Positions 35,409-44,137 of a DNA stretch of 64,000 nt are shown one piece after another (the stretch's first letter is position 1; each line of letters begins with the position of its first letter). The DNA is from Sutcliffiella halmapala. GTDB taxonomy: Bacteria > Bacillota > Bacilli > Bacillales > Bacillaceae_I. A program made the position numbers and the translations under genes. The notes below the pieces were generated by a model. It did not search any database, had not been told where the DNA came from, and saw only the letters and a list, made by a program, of their open reading frames with translations. The stretch spans positions 2,299,175-2,363,174 of the forward strand of contig NZ_KV917375.1 of NCBI RefSeq assembly GCF_002019665.1, read 5' to 3'.

Positions 35409-36035
35409 ATGAGTTTAAACGCATTATTCTTAAATGGAAGTTTGAAAACTAGTGAAGAACCTTCTAATACAGAAGGTTTAATGGATGAAGTAATCAAGCA
35501 TTTCGATAGAGAAGGAATAAAATCGGAGTGTATAAGATTAGCAGATTATACGATTAAATATGGAATATCTGATGATTTGGGAGATGGGGATAAGTGGCCT
35601 TTGATTCTTGAAAAAATAAAGAAAGCAGACATTTTAATAATCGGAACCCCTATTTGGATAGGTGAAAAAAGTAGCATCACAACGTTAGCGATGGAACGAA
35701 TTTATGGGGGAAGTAGCTTAACCAATGAAAAGGGGCAATGCATCTATTACAACAAAGTAGCGGGTGTAGTTGTTACTGGGAATGAAGACGGTGCAAAACA
35801 TGCGGCTAGTTCAATCCTTTATGGCTTAACTCATTCAGGATTTGTCATTCCTCCTAACGTAGATACTTATTGGGTAGGAGAGGCAGGTCCAGGAGCATCA
35901 TATATTGAAGCAGAAGGATATAAAAATAATTTTACGATCCAACATGCTAAAACAATGGCCTATAACCTTATACACTTTGCCAAGTTGTTAAAGGAAAATC
36001 CAATACCTGCAGAAGGTAATCTCATAGAAACTTAA
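35409..36035 (+). CDS. NAD(P)H-dependent FMN reductase / flavodoxin-like protein
   Basis: A 208-aa flavodoxin-fold protein of the NADPH-dependent FMN reductase superfamily. 'ALFLNGSLKTSEEPSNTEGL' is the phosphate-binding loop and 'ADILIIGTPIWIGEKSSITT' the isoalloxazine loop (GTPIWxGxxS). 'GVVVTGNEDGAKHAASSILY' completes the fold. GGAGG precedes the ATG. Could recycle FMN for the neighbouring flavin monooxygenase, which is inference from proximity. Confidence 0.87.
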   Translation: MSLNALFLNGSLKTSEEPSNTEGLMDEVIKHFDREGIKSECIRLADYTIKYGISDDLGDGDKWPLILEKIKKADILIIGTPIWIGEKSSITTLAMERIYGGSSLTNEKGQCIYYNKVAGVVVTGNEDGAKHAASSILYGLTHSGFVIPPNVDTYWVGEAGPGASYIEAEGYKNNFTIQHAKTMAYNLIHFAKLLKENPIPAEGNLIET

Positions 36036-36047
36036 AGAGAAAAATTA

Positions 36048-36104
36048 AGCAATTCACAAAAAATCGGGTGATTTACACTCCATTATTTTGTGGATTGCTT
36101 TTGG
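36048..36104 (+). terminator. Terminator after the FMN reductase gene
   Basis: 15-bp stem AAGCAATTCACAAAA / TTTTGTGGATTGCTT (G-U pairs) around a 23-nt loop, then TTTTGG. Confidence 0.65.
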
Positions 36105-36195
36105 CTTTTAATAAGGTGGAAAATCTTGTATTCTTAAAGTATAGCTTACTTTTCAATCTAAGATGAGCAAAGAGATTAACTGAGGGGGAGAAATT

Positions 36196-38196
36196 TTGAA
36201 AAAAGTGGTTTTGTCTTTGTTTTTCGTTTTATTATTAAGCGGTTGCCAAGAGGAAAGAATAAGTCCTTATAACGTAATGGACAAATATATCGATACATGG
36301 CATGATTTAGAATTTCAAGAAATGTATGATACATATTTGACGGCAACTACGAAAGAGAATTTTTCATATGAAGTGTTTGTAGAAAGATATGAAAAATTAT
36401 ATGGGGACTTAGAAGTTGAAAATCTAAACGTGGAGTTACTTAATCGAGATCAACCATGGGAAGAAGTAAGTTCCGTAACTATTCCTGGTAAGATTACTTT
36501 TGATACTTTCGCCGGGAAGGTGGAATACGAGATAGATTTTGTTTTAGAGCAAGAAACTAATGAAGAAGAAAAAGAAACCTGGTATTTGCAATGGGATCCA
36601 AGTTTTATTTTGCCTAGTCTTACCTTAACGGATAAAGTCAGAATAGCTTCTACAATAGCAGAAAGAGGAGAAATTTTAGATAACGAAGGGAACCATTTAG
36701 CTCAAAATGGGGAGGTATTTGAAGTAGGAGTAATACCAGGAGATTTTAATGAGGAACAGTCTTTAGCTGCCCTTTCCAAAATAATTAACCTGGAAGAAGA
36801 ATACATTAAAAGTCAATACACACTGAGCTGGGCACAACCGGACTATTTAATGCCGGTAAAAAAATTTTTGCTAGAAGATGAGCAAACAGTACGTGCTGCA
36901 GATGAAATACCTGGTGTTTCAGTAACTCGAGTGAAAGAAAGAATTTATCCGTATGGGGAAGCAGCTGCACATCTTATCGGATATATTGGAGAGGTTTCAG
37001 CAGAGGACCTAGAAGAATTAGAAGGTTACTCATCAGGAGATAAAGTAGGAAAACGAGGTCTGGAACAATTATTAGAAGAACGTCTCAGAGCAAAAAATGG
37101 GGAAAAGATATACTTAGAAAAAGAAGATGGCACAACGGTTGACGTGGTAGAAACAGATTCTCAAAACGGGGAAACAATTCAGCTCACAATCAATGGTAAT
37201 ATGCAACAAACACTCTTTGAAACATTAAGAGAGGAGTCGGGTACAGCTACTGTAATCGATCCTATTAGTGGTAAGGTAAGAAGCTTAGTAAGTCTACCTA
37301 CTTTTAATCCTAATGATTATGTTTTAGGTATGTCACCAGGACAAAAGAAAGCAATTGATGATAATCCTGAAAAGCCTTCACTCAATCGTTTCTCCTATAC
37401 GTACTCACCAGGATCTACAATGAAACTATTAACGGCAGTAATCGGATTAGAAAATGGTGAGCTAGATCCAGCAGATTCCTATGATATTAATGAAAAACAA
37501 TGGCAAAAAGATGTATCTTGGGGAGATTACAAAGTTACGAGATATTATGAAAACGACAATAAGGTGAATTTAGAAAGTGGATTAAAGTTCTCCGATAATA
37601 TTTATTTCGCCAGAGTTGGAATTGATATGGGGGCAGAAAAGTTTCAAAATGGCTTAGAAAAATTAGGAATCGGTGAAGCTTTTCCATTTATTTATCCGAC
37701 GGTCAAGTCTCAAACTTCCAATTCTGAATCCATTGATAGTGAAATTCTATTAGCAGATACTGCATACGGACAGGGAGAAATCCTGTTAAACATTGTCCAC
37801 TTAGCAAGTATTTATGGTGGTGTCGTTAATAATGGAAATATGATGCAACCACTTTTATTAGAGGAAGAAAAGGAAAGTGTTTGGAAAGAAGGAATAGTTT
37901 CAGAAGACCAAGCAAAACAACTACAAACCAATCTACGTAAAGTAGTTTCAGAAGGTAGTTCACAAAACGCGAATGTCTCAAACAGAGAGATAGCTGGAAA
38001 AACAGGAACAAGTGAAATGAAATTAGAACAAGGTACAACGGGTAGTGAAAATGGGTTATTCGTGGCTTATGATCAACAGGATCCAAGTCTTTTAACTGCT
38101 ATGTTAATCGAAGGCGTAGAGAAAAAAGAACCAGGTGGAAGTACGTATACAGTTGGTCTGACAAAACGATTCTATGAGGCCTTGAAGAAGAATTAA
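36196..38196 (+). CDS. pbpC: Class B penicillin-binding protein, PBP3/PBP2a-like lipoprotein
   Basis: A 666-aa D,D-transpeptidase crosslinking peptidoglycan outside the membrane. TTG start after GAGGGGGAG. Signal peptide with lipobox LLSGC (Cys17). Residues ~25-145 match the MecA-N (NTF2-like) domain, ~155-320 the PBP dimerisation domain ('RGEILDNEGNHLAQNGEVFE', 'KVGKRGLEQLLEERLRAKNG'), and ~335-666 the transpeptidase: S407-T-M-K, S466-D-N, K602-T-G. Same size and plan as B. subtilis PbpC, a low-affinity PBP. Monocistronic. Confidence 0.93.
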   Translation: MKKVVLSLFFVLLLSGCQEERISPYNVMDKYIDTWHDLEFQEMYDTYLTATTKENFSYEVFVERYEKLYGDLEVENLNVELLNRDQPWEEVSSVTIPGKITFDTFAGKVEYEIDFVLEQETNEEEKETWYLQWDPSFILPSLTLTDKVRIASTIAERGEILDNEGNHLAQNGEVFEVGVIPGDFNEEQSLAALSKIINLEEEYIKSQYTLSWAQPDYLMPVKKFLLEDEQTVRAADEIPGVSVTRVKERIYPYGEAAAHLIGYIGEVSAEDLEELEGYSSGDKVGKRGLEQLLEERLRAKNGEKIYLEKEDGTTVDVVETDSQNGETIQLTINGNMQQTLFETLREESGTATVIDPISGKVRSLVSLPTFNPNDYVLGMSPGQKKAIDDNPEKPSLNRFSYTYSPGSTMKLLTAVIGLENGELDPADSYDINEKQWQKDVSWGDYKVTRYYENDNKVNLESGLKFSDNIYFARVGIDMGAEKFQNGLEKLGIGEAFPFIYPTVKSQTSNSESIDSEILLADTAYGQGEILLNIVHLASIYGGVVNNGNMMQPLLLEEEKESVWKEGIVSEDQAKQLQTNLRKVVSEGSSQNANVSNREIAGKTGTSEMKLEQGTTGSENGLFVAYDQQDPSLLTAMLIEGVEKKEPGGSTYTVGLTKRFYEALKKN

Positions 38197-38262
38197 CAAT
38201 CGTATTTTTGGATAGAAACTTAGAGCTAATTAGCTGATTAATTAGCTAATGTGGAAAGAACT

Positions 38263-38291
38263 GGGGAGTAGGAAAAAATCCAACACTCCCC
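38263..38291. terminator. Hairpin between pbpC and a convergent small gene
   Basis: GGGGAGT / ACTCCCC around 15 nt; a palindromic run AGCTAATTAGCTGATTAATT lies just before it. It may end either transcript. Confidence 0.5.
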
Positions 38292-38316
38292 TTCACCTGA
38301 TTTTTCATGCAAGCAA

Positions 38317-38508
38317 TTACATAAAATATAGATACAGCCCAAGTCCGCCTGCAAGAATAACAACAAGAACCACATAAATCCATGATAAGCGTGATAAATT
38401 TCCTTTTGTAGAAGAACGGTAATTCTCGTCACTTTTCCCAGCTAATGCTAACGTGCTTATCAATGCCGCAATACCGATAATTACCACTAGTGTAAATGCG
38501 ATTGCCAT
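38317..38508 (-). CDS. 63-aa two-helix membrane protein
   Basis: MAIAFTLVVIIGIAALISTL then a polar linker 'GKSDENYRSSTKGNLSRLSW' and a second helix. AAGGGGCG precedes ATG 38508; a longer open frame upstream to 38757 overlaps the divergent GNAT gene and is rejected. The helix-NYxxxTKxNxxxLxWIY-helix plan resembles small Bacillus membrane proteins sometimes labelled BshB3-related, but no function is shown. Confidence 0.68.
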   Translation of the reverse strand: MAIAFTLVVIIGIAALISTLALAGKSDENYRSSTKGNLSRLSWIYVVLVVILAGGLGLYLYFM

Positions 38509-38636
38509 GTATACGCCCCTTTTTATTGATGTAAGAAAACAACAAAATTTATTCCATCTATTAAGTATAAACGTTCGCAGTGAATTGGGTAAGCAGGAAC
38601 ATTTTTTAAATTTCACAAACATAGGAGGGGTTTTAT

Positions 38637-39308
38637 ATGTATCGTAAAGAATTCTATATCTTTGATAATAATCGTCCTGTTCAGGCAGTGATTCGAACAT
38701 ATGAAGAAAAGGATTTTCCCCATTTGATTCGTGTACAACAAGAAAGTTTTCCACCACCGTTTCCTGCGGAATTATGGTGGAATGAAGAACAGCTTCGAAA
38801 TCATATTACTTTATTCCCTGAAGGTGCTTTGTGCTTCGAAGTAAATGGCGTGGTGGCAGGGTCAATGACTGGTCTGTTAGTGGAATATGACCCGTTACAA
38901 CCAAATCACACTTGGGAGGAAATAACCGACAATGGATATATTCGGACACATAATCCGAACGGAAATACCTTATATGTAGTGGATATTAGTGTAAGTCCTA
39001 ACTTTCGAAAACTAGGTGTAGGTAAATGGCTAATGCAATCTATGTACGAAATCGTAATTCACCATAACTTAGAACGTTTATTAGGTGGGGGAAGAATACC
39101 TGGTTATCAGGACCATTCCGAGAATATGACTGCTGAGCAATATATTGAATCAGTCCTCAAAGGAAATCTTAAAGACCCCGTAATTACTTTTCTACTGCGT
39201 TGTGGTAGGACGCCTGTAAAGGTTGTGGAAAATTATTTAGAAGACAAAGAATCCCTTAATTATGGTGTATTAATGGAATGGAAGAATCCTTTTAGGAGAT
39301 TAACTTAG
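38637..39308 (+). CDS. GNAT family N-acetyltransferase
   Basis: A 223-aa acetyltransferase. 'AVIRTYEEKDFPHLIRVQQE' begins the GNAT fold, and 'LYVVDISVSPNFRKLGVGKW' then LMQSMYEI contains the acetyl-CoA-binding motif A (V-x-P-x-x-R-x-x-G-V-G-x-W). Acceptor unknown. AGGAGGGG precedes the ATG. Divergent from the 63-aa membrane gene, 129 bases between starts. Confidence 0.87.
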   Translation: MYRKEFYIFDNNRPVQAVIRTYEEKDFPHLIRVQQESFPPPFPAELWWNEEQLRNHITLFPEGALCFEVNGVVAGSMTGLLVEYDPLQPNHTWEEITDNGYIRTHNPNGNTLYVVDISVSPNFRKLGVGKWLMQSMYEIVIHHNLERLLGGGRIPGYQDHSENMTAEQYIESVLKGNLKDPVITFLLRCGRTPVKVVENYLEDKESLNYGVLMEWKNPFRRLT

Positions 39309-39340
39309 CATTATTCATCAGACGCTCTTTACTATCGTTA

Positions 39341-39372
39341 AAATACCTACTTAAAAAAGCAGGTATTTACGT
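39341..39372 (+). terminator. Terminator after the GNAT gene
   Basis: AAATACCT / AGGTATTT stem around 12 nt, followed by ACGTTTTT. Confidence 0.5.
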
Positions 39373-39479
39373 TTTTAAAAACCTTTGTTAAAGCGTAAGA
39401 TCGATTTTAAGGACTTATTTTAAGTAGACCAGCCCCCCATGCAAATAAATTCGCACCATAGTTGATGAAAAAGGGAAAT

Positions 39480-39665
39480 GTTAAGTTTCCTCGTCTCCCC
39501 TGTAGATTGAAGTGGAAGGTGTGAGACTCCTGCGGGAAGTAGCGTTTTGTGGAGACCCCGCAGGCAAAGCCGAGGAGGCTCCACAAGCGCCCCGCGGAAA
39601 GCGAACACCTGCAACGGAGATTAACAGGGAGTTTAACAGGCAACCTACTTATCTTCAGGGGAGCC
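39480..39665 (+). repeat. Interspersed GC-rich repeat, copy C
   Basis: Core 39528-39605 is nearly identical to the 15.5- and 63.4-kb copies (GAGACTCCTGCGGGAAGTAG, GCCGAGGAGGCTCCACAAGC, GCCCCGCGGAAAGCG). Its outer ends differ from theirs and match the decayed copy at 32.6 kb instead (GTTTAACAGGCAACCTACTT), so there are two end subtypes. With the GNAT terminator it occupies the 410-base gap. Confidence 0.78.
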
Positions 39666-39675
39666 AAAAATAAAA

Positions 39676-39703
39676 AACGTCAAGACATTGTCGTCTTAAC
39701 GTT
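39676..39703 (-). terminator. yceI terminator (minus strand)
   Basis: AACGTCAAGAC / GTCTTAACGTT with one G-U, loop ATTGTC; minus-strand reading ends in TTTTTTATTTTT. Confidence 0.75.
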
Positions 39704-39718
39704 CTAACTCAAAGAATA

Positions 39719-40249
39719 TTAGCCCTTAGCAGCTTGAAGTTGTAATTCGATTTTAATTTGGTCACCTACAAGTACGCCACCAGCTTCCAATGGTGCGTTC
39801 CAAGTCAAACCATAGTCACTACGTTTGATTTTACCTGCAACACCAAATCCAGCTTTTTCATTTCCCCATGGATCTAAACCAGTTCCTTCAAAAGTTACAG
39901 AAAAAGTTTCAGATTTAGTTGTACCTCGCACTGTTAAATCTCCAGCTACGTCATATTCGTTATCATCTGTTTTAGAAATTTTAGTCGATTTGAAAGTCAT
40001 TTTCGGATGATTATCAACATCGAAAAAGTCTGCAGAGCGTAAGTGTGCATCGCGGTCGCTACTGCGAGTATCAATACTTGCTACGTCAACTGTAAATTCA
40101 ATATCAGCTGTTGTTAAATCGGTTGGATCTGCAACGATTGTTGCATCAAAATCTTGAAATCCACCCTTAACAGTTGCGAACATCATATGCTTTACGGAAA
40201 AGTCTACTGTACTATGAGCCTTGTCTACATTCCAATTTGTTTTTGCCAT
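39719..40249 (-). CDS. YceI family protein
   Basis: A 176-aa lipocalin-like beta-barrel that binds polyisoprenoid-type ligands in characterised YceI proteins. No signal peptide, so this one is cytoplasmic. Blocks: 'WNVDKAHSTVDFSVKHMMFA', 'DIEFTVDVASIDTRSSDRDA' then HLRSADFFDVDNHPKM, and 'FGVAGKIKRSDYGLTWN'. GGAGG precedes the ATG. Ligand and role not evident; stress induction is common for such genes in Bacilli. Confidence 0.93.
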   Translation of the reverse strand: MAKTNWNVDKAHSTVDFSVKHMMFATVKGGFQDFDATIVADPTDLTTADIEFTVDVASIDTRSSDRDAHLRSADFFDVDNHPKMTFKSTKISKTDDNEYDVAGDLTVRGTTKSETFSVTFEGTGLDPWGNEKAGFGVAGKIKRSDYGLTWNAPLEAGGVLVGDQIKIELQLQAAKG

Positions 40250-40415
40250 TTGTATTTCCTCCTAATTTCCCTCAGTTTTTATTATCTTTAATTCGAGATT
40301 TATAACTTCAAGGTAAATTATATGATGCTGAATAAATAAAGTCAATCATATTTTTCCTTAATTTTACTCAGAAATAGTAGTATAGTTATCCTAACGTGAC
40401 AAGAAAATCATCTTT

Positions 40416-40454
40416 ATGGTAAATTTACCATTAATCTAACCATATTCGAATATG
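40416..40454. promoter_or_regulatory. Two perfect palindromes upstream of the protease gene
   Basis: ATGGTAAATTTACCAT (40416-40431) and CATATTCGAATATG (40441-40454) are perfect 16- and 14-bp palindromes 10 bp apart, 15 bases before the start codon. They look like operator sites or could form a short leader hairpin near the RBS. Confidence 0.45.
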
Positions 40455-40468
40455 AAAAGGGTGACGAG

Positions 40469-41263
40469 ATGCGCGAAGAGAATGAGGGCTTAGAAGAAAA
40501 GAAGACAGAATCAGAAGAACCACCACTCAAGGACTTTCTATTTGATGAAGCTGATAAAGAAAGGAAAGAAAAAAACGATAAGAAACGGAAAAAAATATTT
40601 AAAATTCTGTCAGTTGTCATTATTATTGCTTTATCAGTGAATGTGTGGGGAATCTTTCCTAAACTATATAATTTGCCTTCGATTCAATTCTTATTGAAAT
40701 CCAATCAATTATCAAATGATAAAGATATACAGGAATGGAAGAAGGCAGTAGTTTCGATAAATGGGAATAATAAAAAAGGGACTGGTTTTAATATAGATCC
40801 ATCGGGTACGCTTATTACCAATTATCATGTTATTGAAGGAATGGATCCAATCGTCGTAACCTTTCCAGATGGGCAGTATTTTGCTGCGGATGTTATAGCC
40901 ACTAGCCAGGAGTATGATGCTGCTGTCCTTAAGGTGGAAGGTGAATCATTGCCAGCCCTAAAAATACAGAAAGCGGATGACTTAGAAACCAAACAACATG
41001 TATATATTATCGGTAACCCCTTAGCACATTCTTTTATCGTAAACGACGGTGAAACTTCGGGCACAATTAATAGTGGTATTCCCGAACCAGCACTTCTACT
41101 TGATGCGCCAGTACATTCAGGGAATAGCGGTAGTCCAGTGATTAATGAGCATGGTGAAGTGATAGCTGTTGTGTATGCTACAACAGAAGATTCATCAGAT
41201 AACAAGCGGTACGGATTAGCAATTCCAATTGAATATATCATTCGAGAATTAGAAATAGACTAA
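40469..41263 (+). CDS. Membrane-anchored trypsin-like (HtrA-type) serine protease, no PDZ
   Basis: A 264-aa protease. After an acidic then basic cytoplasmic tail, one membrane helix (about residues 47-65: 'IFKILSVVIIIALSVNVW') anchors an extracytoplasmic S1 domain with triad H120 ('LITNYHVIEG'), D150 ('EYDAAVLKV') and S220 ('HSGNSGSPVINE'). No PDZ domain follows, unlike HtrA/HtrB. RBS AAGGGTG. Possible role in surface protein quality control or in signalling. The helicase gene begins 43 bases later. Confidence 0.87.
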   Translation: MREENEGLEEKKTESEEPPLKDFLFDEADKERKEKNDKKRKKIFKILSVVIIIALSVNVWGIFPKLYNLPSIQFLLKSNQLSNDKDIQEWKKAVVSINGNNKKGTGFNIDPSGTLITNYHVIEGMDPIVVTFPDGQYFAADVIATSQEYDAAVLKVEGESLPALKIQKADDLETKQHVYIIGNPLAHSFIVNDGETSGTINSGIPEPALLLDAPVHSGNSGSPVINEHGEVIAVVYATTEDSSDNKRYGLAIPIEYIIRELEID

Positions 41264-41306
41264 ATTTCTTTTTACATGACCAGAGATAGATAAGAAAGGG
41301 GACACC

Positions 41307-43895
41307 ATGTTGAATCAATTAAATATACTCTATTCTATTGCATTAGATCAGACAAAATATAAAATACAGGAAGACATCGATCAATACTTAGAAACAAAGG
41401 AAGAGTTACCAACATTCTTAGAATACGTAGAAGAACGAGGTCAATATGTTCAGCAAATTTGGCTAAATGTTTGGCTAAATAAAGTGACCAATGATATTGC
41501 TAGAAAAGAGAAAAAATCTTTTTTAAGTGAACGTGGACTTGAAGTGGAGGGAGTAGATAGAAAGCTCATCAATCGTCTGTTTCGCAATGAAATGAGAACT
41601 TACAAACCCTTTGACGCGTTAGCTTGGTTAAAGCAAGTAGCCACAGAAGATATACTCCCCTGGGAAGAAAGGTATAAGAAAGCAAGAAACCTTTTACACA
41701 AGAGAATGGAGGAAAAACGCGTTCAAGCAGAAAAAGAAGAAATTATCAGTAAGTTAGAAGAAATTACTCATAAAATTGTTGAACAAAATCAAGCTCTCTA
41801 TTATTTACATGTTAGACATTTTGTCGCTAAAAAATTAGTGGAAGATTTTAAACAACGTGTAAAATATGAAGAAGTAGATTCCTTTCATCTTGAAGAGATT
41901 TTGATTGAGGCAGGAGAATTCCAGCCGGAGGAATATAGTATAATTGCTATTTTCTTTACTGAGTTAACCGGGGCTGTTCATAAAACCTATCACTATGGTG
42001 AGCGCTACTTTGAGTATGAAACGTATTATTATGCGTATGAGAAGCGAATCACAGATTACTTATTTGGTGTTGTTCCACAAATGATTTTCACGCAAATCGA
42101 TTCAAGGCTCCTTGAACAATATGAAGCGGTGATTGAGGAAGGTCTATCGACATCTAAGTTAAGAAAACTACTAGCCAATGCCTTCCATTTAATCATAAAT
42201 AATTATATGGAAGAAATTCAACAGGAGTATGTTTCAGACTTGCTGAAGCTGGCTGAAATACCTTTTGATGCAGTTCTACATCAAGAAATTTTCGAAAAAG
42301 ATGTAAGTGCCCGTGAACTAAAAATCGCAGAGGAATTAGCCGAGATACAAAGGAAAAAAGATGAAGAAGAACGGATGCTTGACGATATTTTTGGAAGAGA
42401 ATACATCCCTTCAGCTGGTAGACAGATTCGCTATGTGCTTCATGTTGGAGAAACAAATACAGGAAAAACCTTTCAAGCCTTGCAAAGAATGCAACAAGCT
42501 AAAAGTGGATTATATTTGGCCCCACTCAGACTTTTAGCACTTGAAGTGTATGATGCACTGAATGCTGAGGGCATTCCCTGTTCGTTAAAAACTGGGGAAG
42601 AAGAGAAGCTACAGGCAGACGCGATGCATATTTCATCAACAGTAGAAATGTTTCATGAAAAAGATTTTTATGAAGTCGTTGTGATAGACGAAGCGCAAAT
42701 GATCGCGGATAAAGATAGAGGTTTTTCTTGGTATAAGGCAATTACAAAAGCAAATGCCAGAGAGGTACATATAATTGGAAGTTTCAATATGAAAACAATG
42801 ATTCTGCAGCTTCTAGGATCTGCAGAAGTGGAAGTAATCGAGTATAGTCGAGAAATACCTTTACAAGTAGAGTCAAGAATCTTCACACTTTCTGATGCAA
42901 GAAAGGGAGATGCTCTTGTTTGTTTTTCTAGAAAGAAAGTACTTGAAACTGCTTCTGCTCTTCAAAATAGAGGGTATTCTGTGAGCATGATTTATGGGAG
43001 TATGCCTCCAGAGACAAGGAAAAAGCAAATGCAGCGATTTATCAAAGGTGAAACAACCGTAATCATTGCTACAGATGCTATTGGTATGGGTCTAAACTTA
43101 CCAATTAGAAGAATTGTATTTTTGCAAAACGATAAATTTGATGGAACAAGAAGAAGACGACTAATCTCCCAGGAAGTGAAACAAATAGCGGGACGAGCAG
43201 GGAGAAAAGGTATTTATAATGTTGGAAAAGTAGCTTTTACTAATGATATCGCTGTAATGGAAAAACTACTAGATAAGAAAGATGAAGAGGTGCATACTTT
43301 TGCCATTGCGCCTACTAGCTCCGTTCTAGAGCGATTCCAAAAATATTCTAGAAGACTTGGGACTTTCTTTGAGTTATGGGAAAAGTTTGATAATCCAGAA
43401 GGAACACAAAAAGCAACCCTAGATGAAGAACAATACTTATATGAAACCATCCAAGATAGTGTAATCGAAGCACGACTTCCCGCGATAGACTTATACGGTT
43501 TTCTCCACCTACCCTTCTCAACTAAGGAGCAAGTTTTAGTGAGTCAATGGTATGATACAATGCTTGCAATTGTAGAGGGTACCGCACTTCCAGAACCATA
43601 TATGAGGAAAGGAAGCTTAGAAGATGCAGAACTTTCCTACAAGTCAGTTGGTCTCCACCTCTTATTTCTATATCGATTAGATCGAAGAACAGAAGCTACT
43701 TACTGGGAAAGGATTAGAGAGAGCTTTAGCGACGAAGCACATGAAAGGTTAAATACTGATGTTAAATCATTATCTAAACAATGTAGGAATTGTGGAAAGA
43801 AGCTTGATAGCGATTTTAATTTTAATGTCTGTGATACATGTCATTATACGAAAATAAGAAAAAAGCATAAAAACTTTAACTTTAGAAAACCTTAA
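41307..43895 (+). CDS. Suv3-like DExH-box helicase with C-terminal zinc ribbon
   Basis: An 862-aa helicase. Residues 1-360 are a helical N-terminal region of unknown type. Walker A GETNTGKT is at 381-388, 'YLAPLRLLALEVYDALN' is motif Ia, DEAQ at 461-464, 'VIIATDAIGMGLNLPIRRIV' motif V, and 'QIAGRAGRKG' motif VI. The GETNTGKT plus LAPLRLLA plus DEAQ set is that of the Suv3 (mitochondrial RNA helicase) branch, as is the C-terminal helical part after motif VI. It ends in a CxxC-x12-CxxC ribbon (Cys826, 829, 842, 845). Probably unwinds RNA, perhaps for a nuclease; partner not evident. Confidence 0.85.
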   Translation: MLNQLNILYSIALDQTKYKIQEDIDQYLETKEELPTFLEYVEERGQYVQQIWLNVWLNKVTNDIARKEKKSFLSERGLEVEGVDRKLINRLFRNEMRTYKPFDALAWLKQVATEDILPWEERYKKARNLLHKRMEEKRVQAEKEEIISKLEEITHKIVEQNQALYYLHVRHFVAKKLVEDFKQRVKYEEVDSFHLEEILIEAGEFQPEEYSIIAIFFTELTGAVHKTYHYGERYFEYETYYYAYEKRITDYLFGVVPQMIFTQIDSRLLEQYEAVIEEGLSTSKLRKLLANAFHLIINNYMEEIQQEYVSDLLKLAEIPFDAVLHQEIFEKDVSARELKIAEELAEIQRKKDEEERMLDDIFGREYIPSAGRQIRYVLHVGETNTGKTFQALQRMQQAKSGLYLAPLRLLALEVYDALNAEGIPCSLKTGEEEKLQADAMHISSTVEMFHEKDFYEVVVIDEAQMIADKDRGFSWYKAITKANAREVHIIGSFNMKTMILQLLGSAEVEVIEYSREIPLQVESRIFTLSDARKGDALVCFSRKKVLETASALQNRGYSVSMIYGSMPPETRKKQMQRFIKGETTVIIATDAIGMGLNLPIRRIVFLQNDKFDGTRRRRLISQEVKQIAGRAGRKGIYNVGKVAFTNDIAVMEKLLDKKDEEVHTFAIAPTSSVLERFQKYSRRLGTFFELWEKFDNPEGTQKATLDEEQYLYETIQDSVIEARLPAIDLYGFLHLPFSTKEQVLVSQWYDTMLAIVEGTALPEPYMRKGSLEDAELSYKSVGLHLLFLYRLDRRTEATYWERIRESFSDEAHERLNTDVKSLSKQCRNCGKKLDSDFNFNVCDTCHYTKIRKKHKNFNFRKP

Positions 43896-43994
43896 GTTAA
43901 AGAATTTCTCCACTTTTATTAGCAATTTTAGAATAATAAAACTAGTAGCCTAGAAGCACCTAGTGGCTTCAAAAGAATAGTAAAGGAATTTTAC

Positions 43995-44024
43995 AAAGAG
44001 CTGAGGTAACTTAGCTCTTTTTTT
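43995..44024 (+). terminator. Terminator after the Suv3-like gene
   Basis: AAAGAGCTGAG / CTTAGCTCTTT (one G-U) around GTAA, then TTTT. Confidence 0.8.
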
Positions 44025-44137
44025 GTGATTTTATTATTGAAGAATATTCTGAACAAGTTATAAAAAAACATTCGAATTTTTTATAATTTTTTTAATAAAG
44101 TATAGGAAGGGAGTATTTCGAAAGGAGTACCAGCGTA

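Noticed and set aside
38509-38757. N-terminal extension of the 63-aa membrane protein
   Set aside because: It overlaps the divergent GNAT gene antisense, and AAGGGGCG clearly marks the ATG at 38508.
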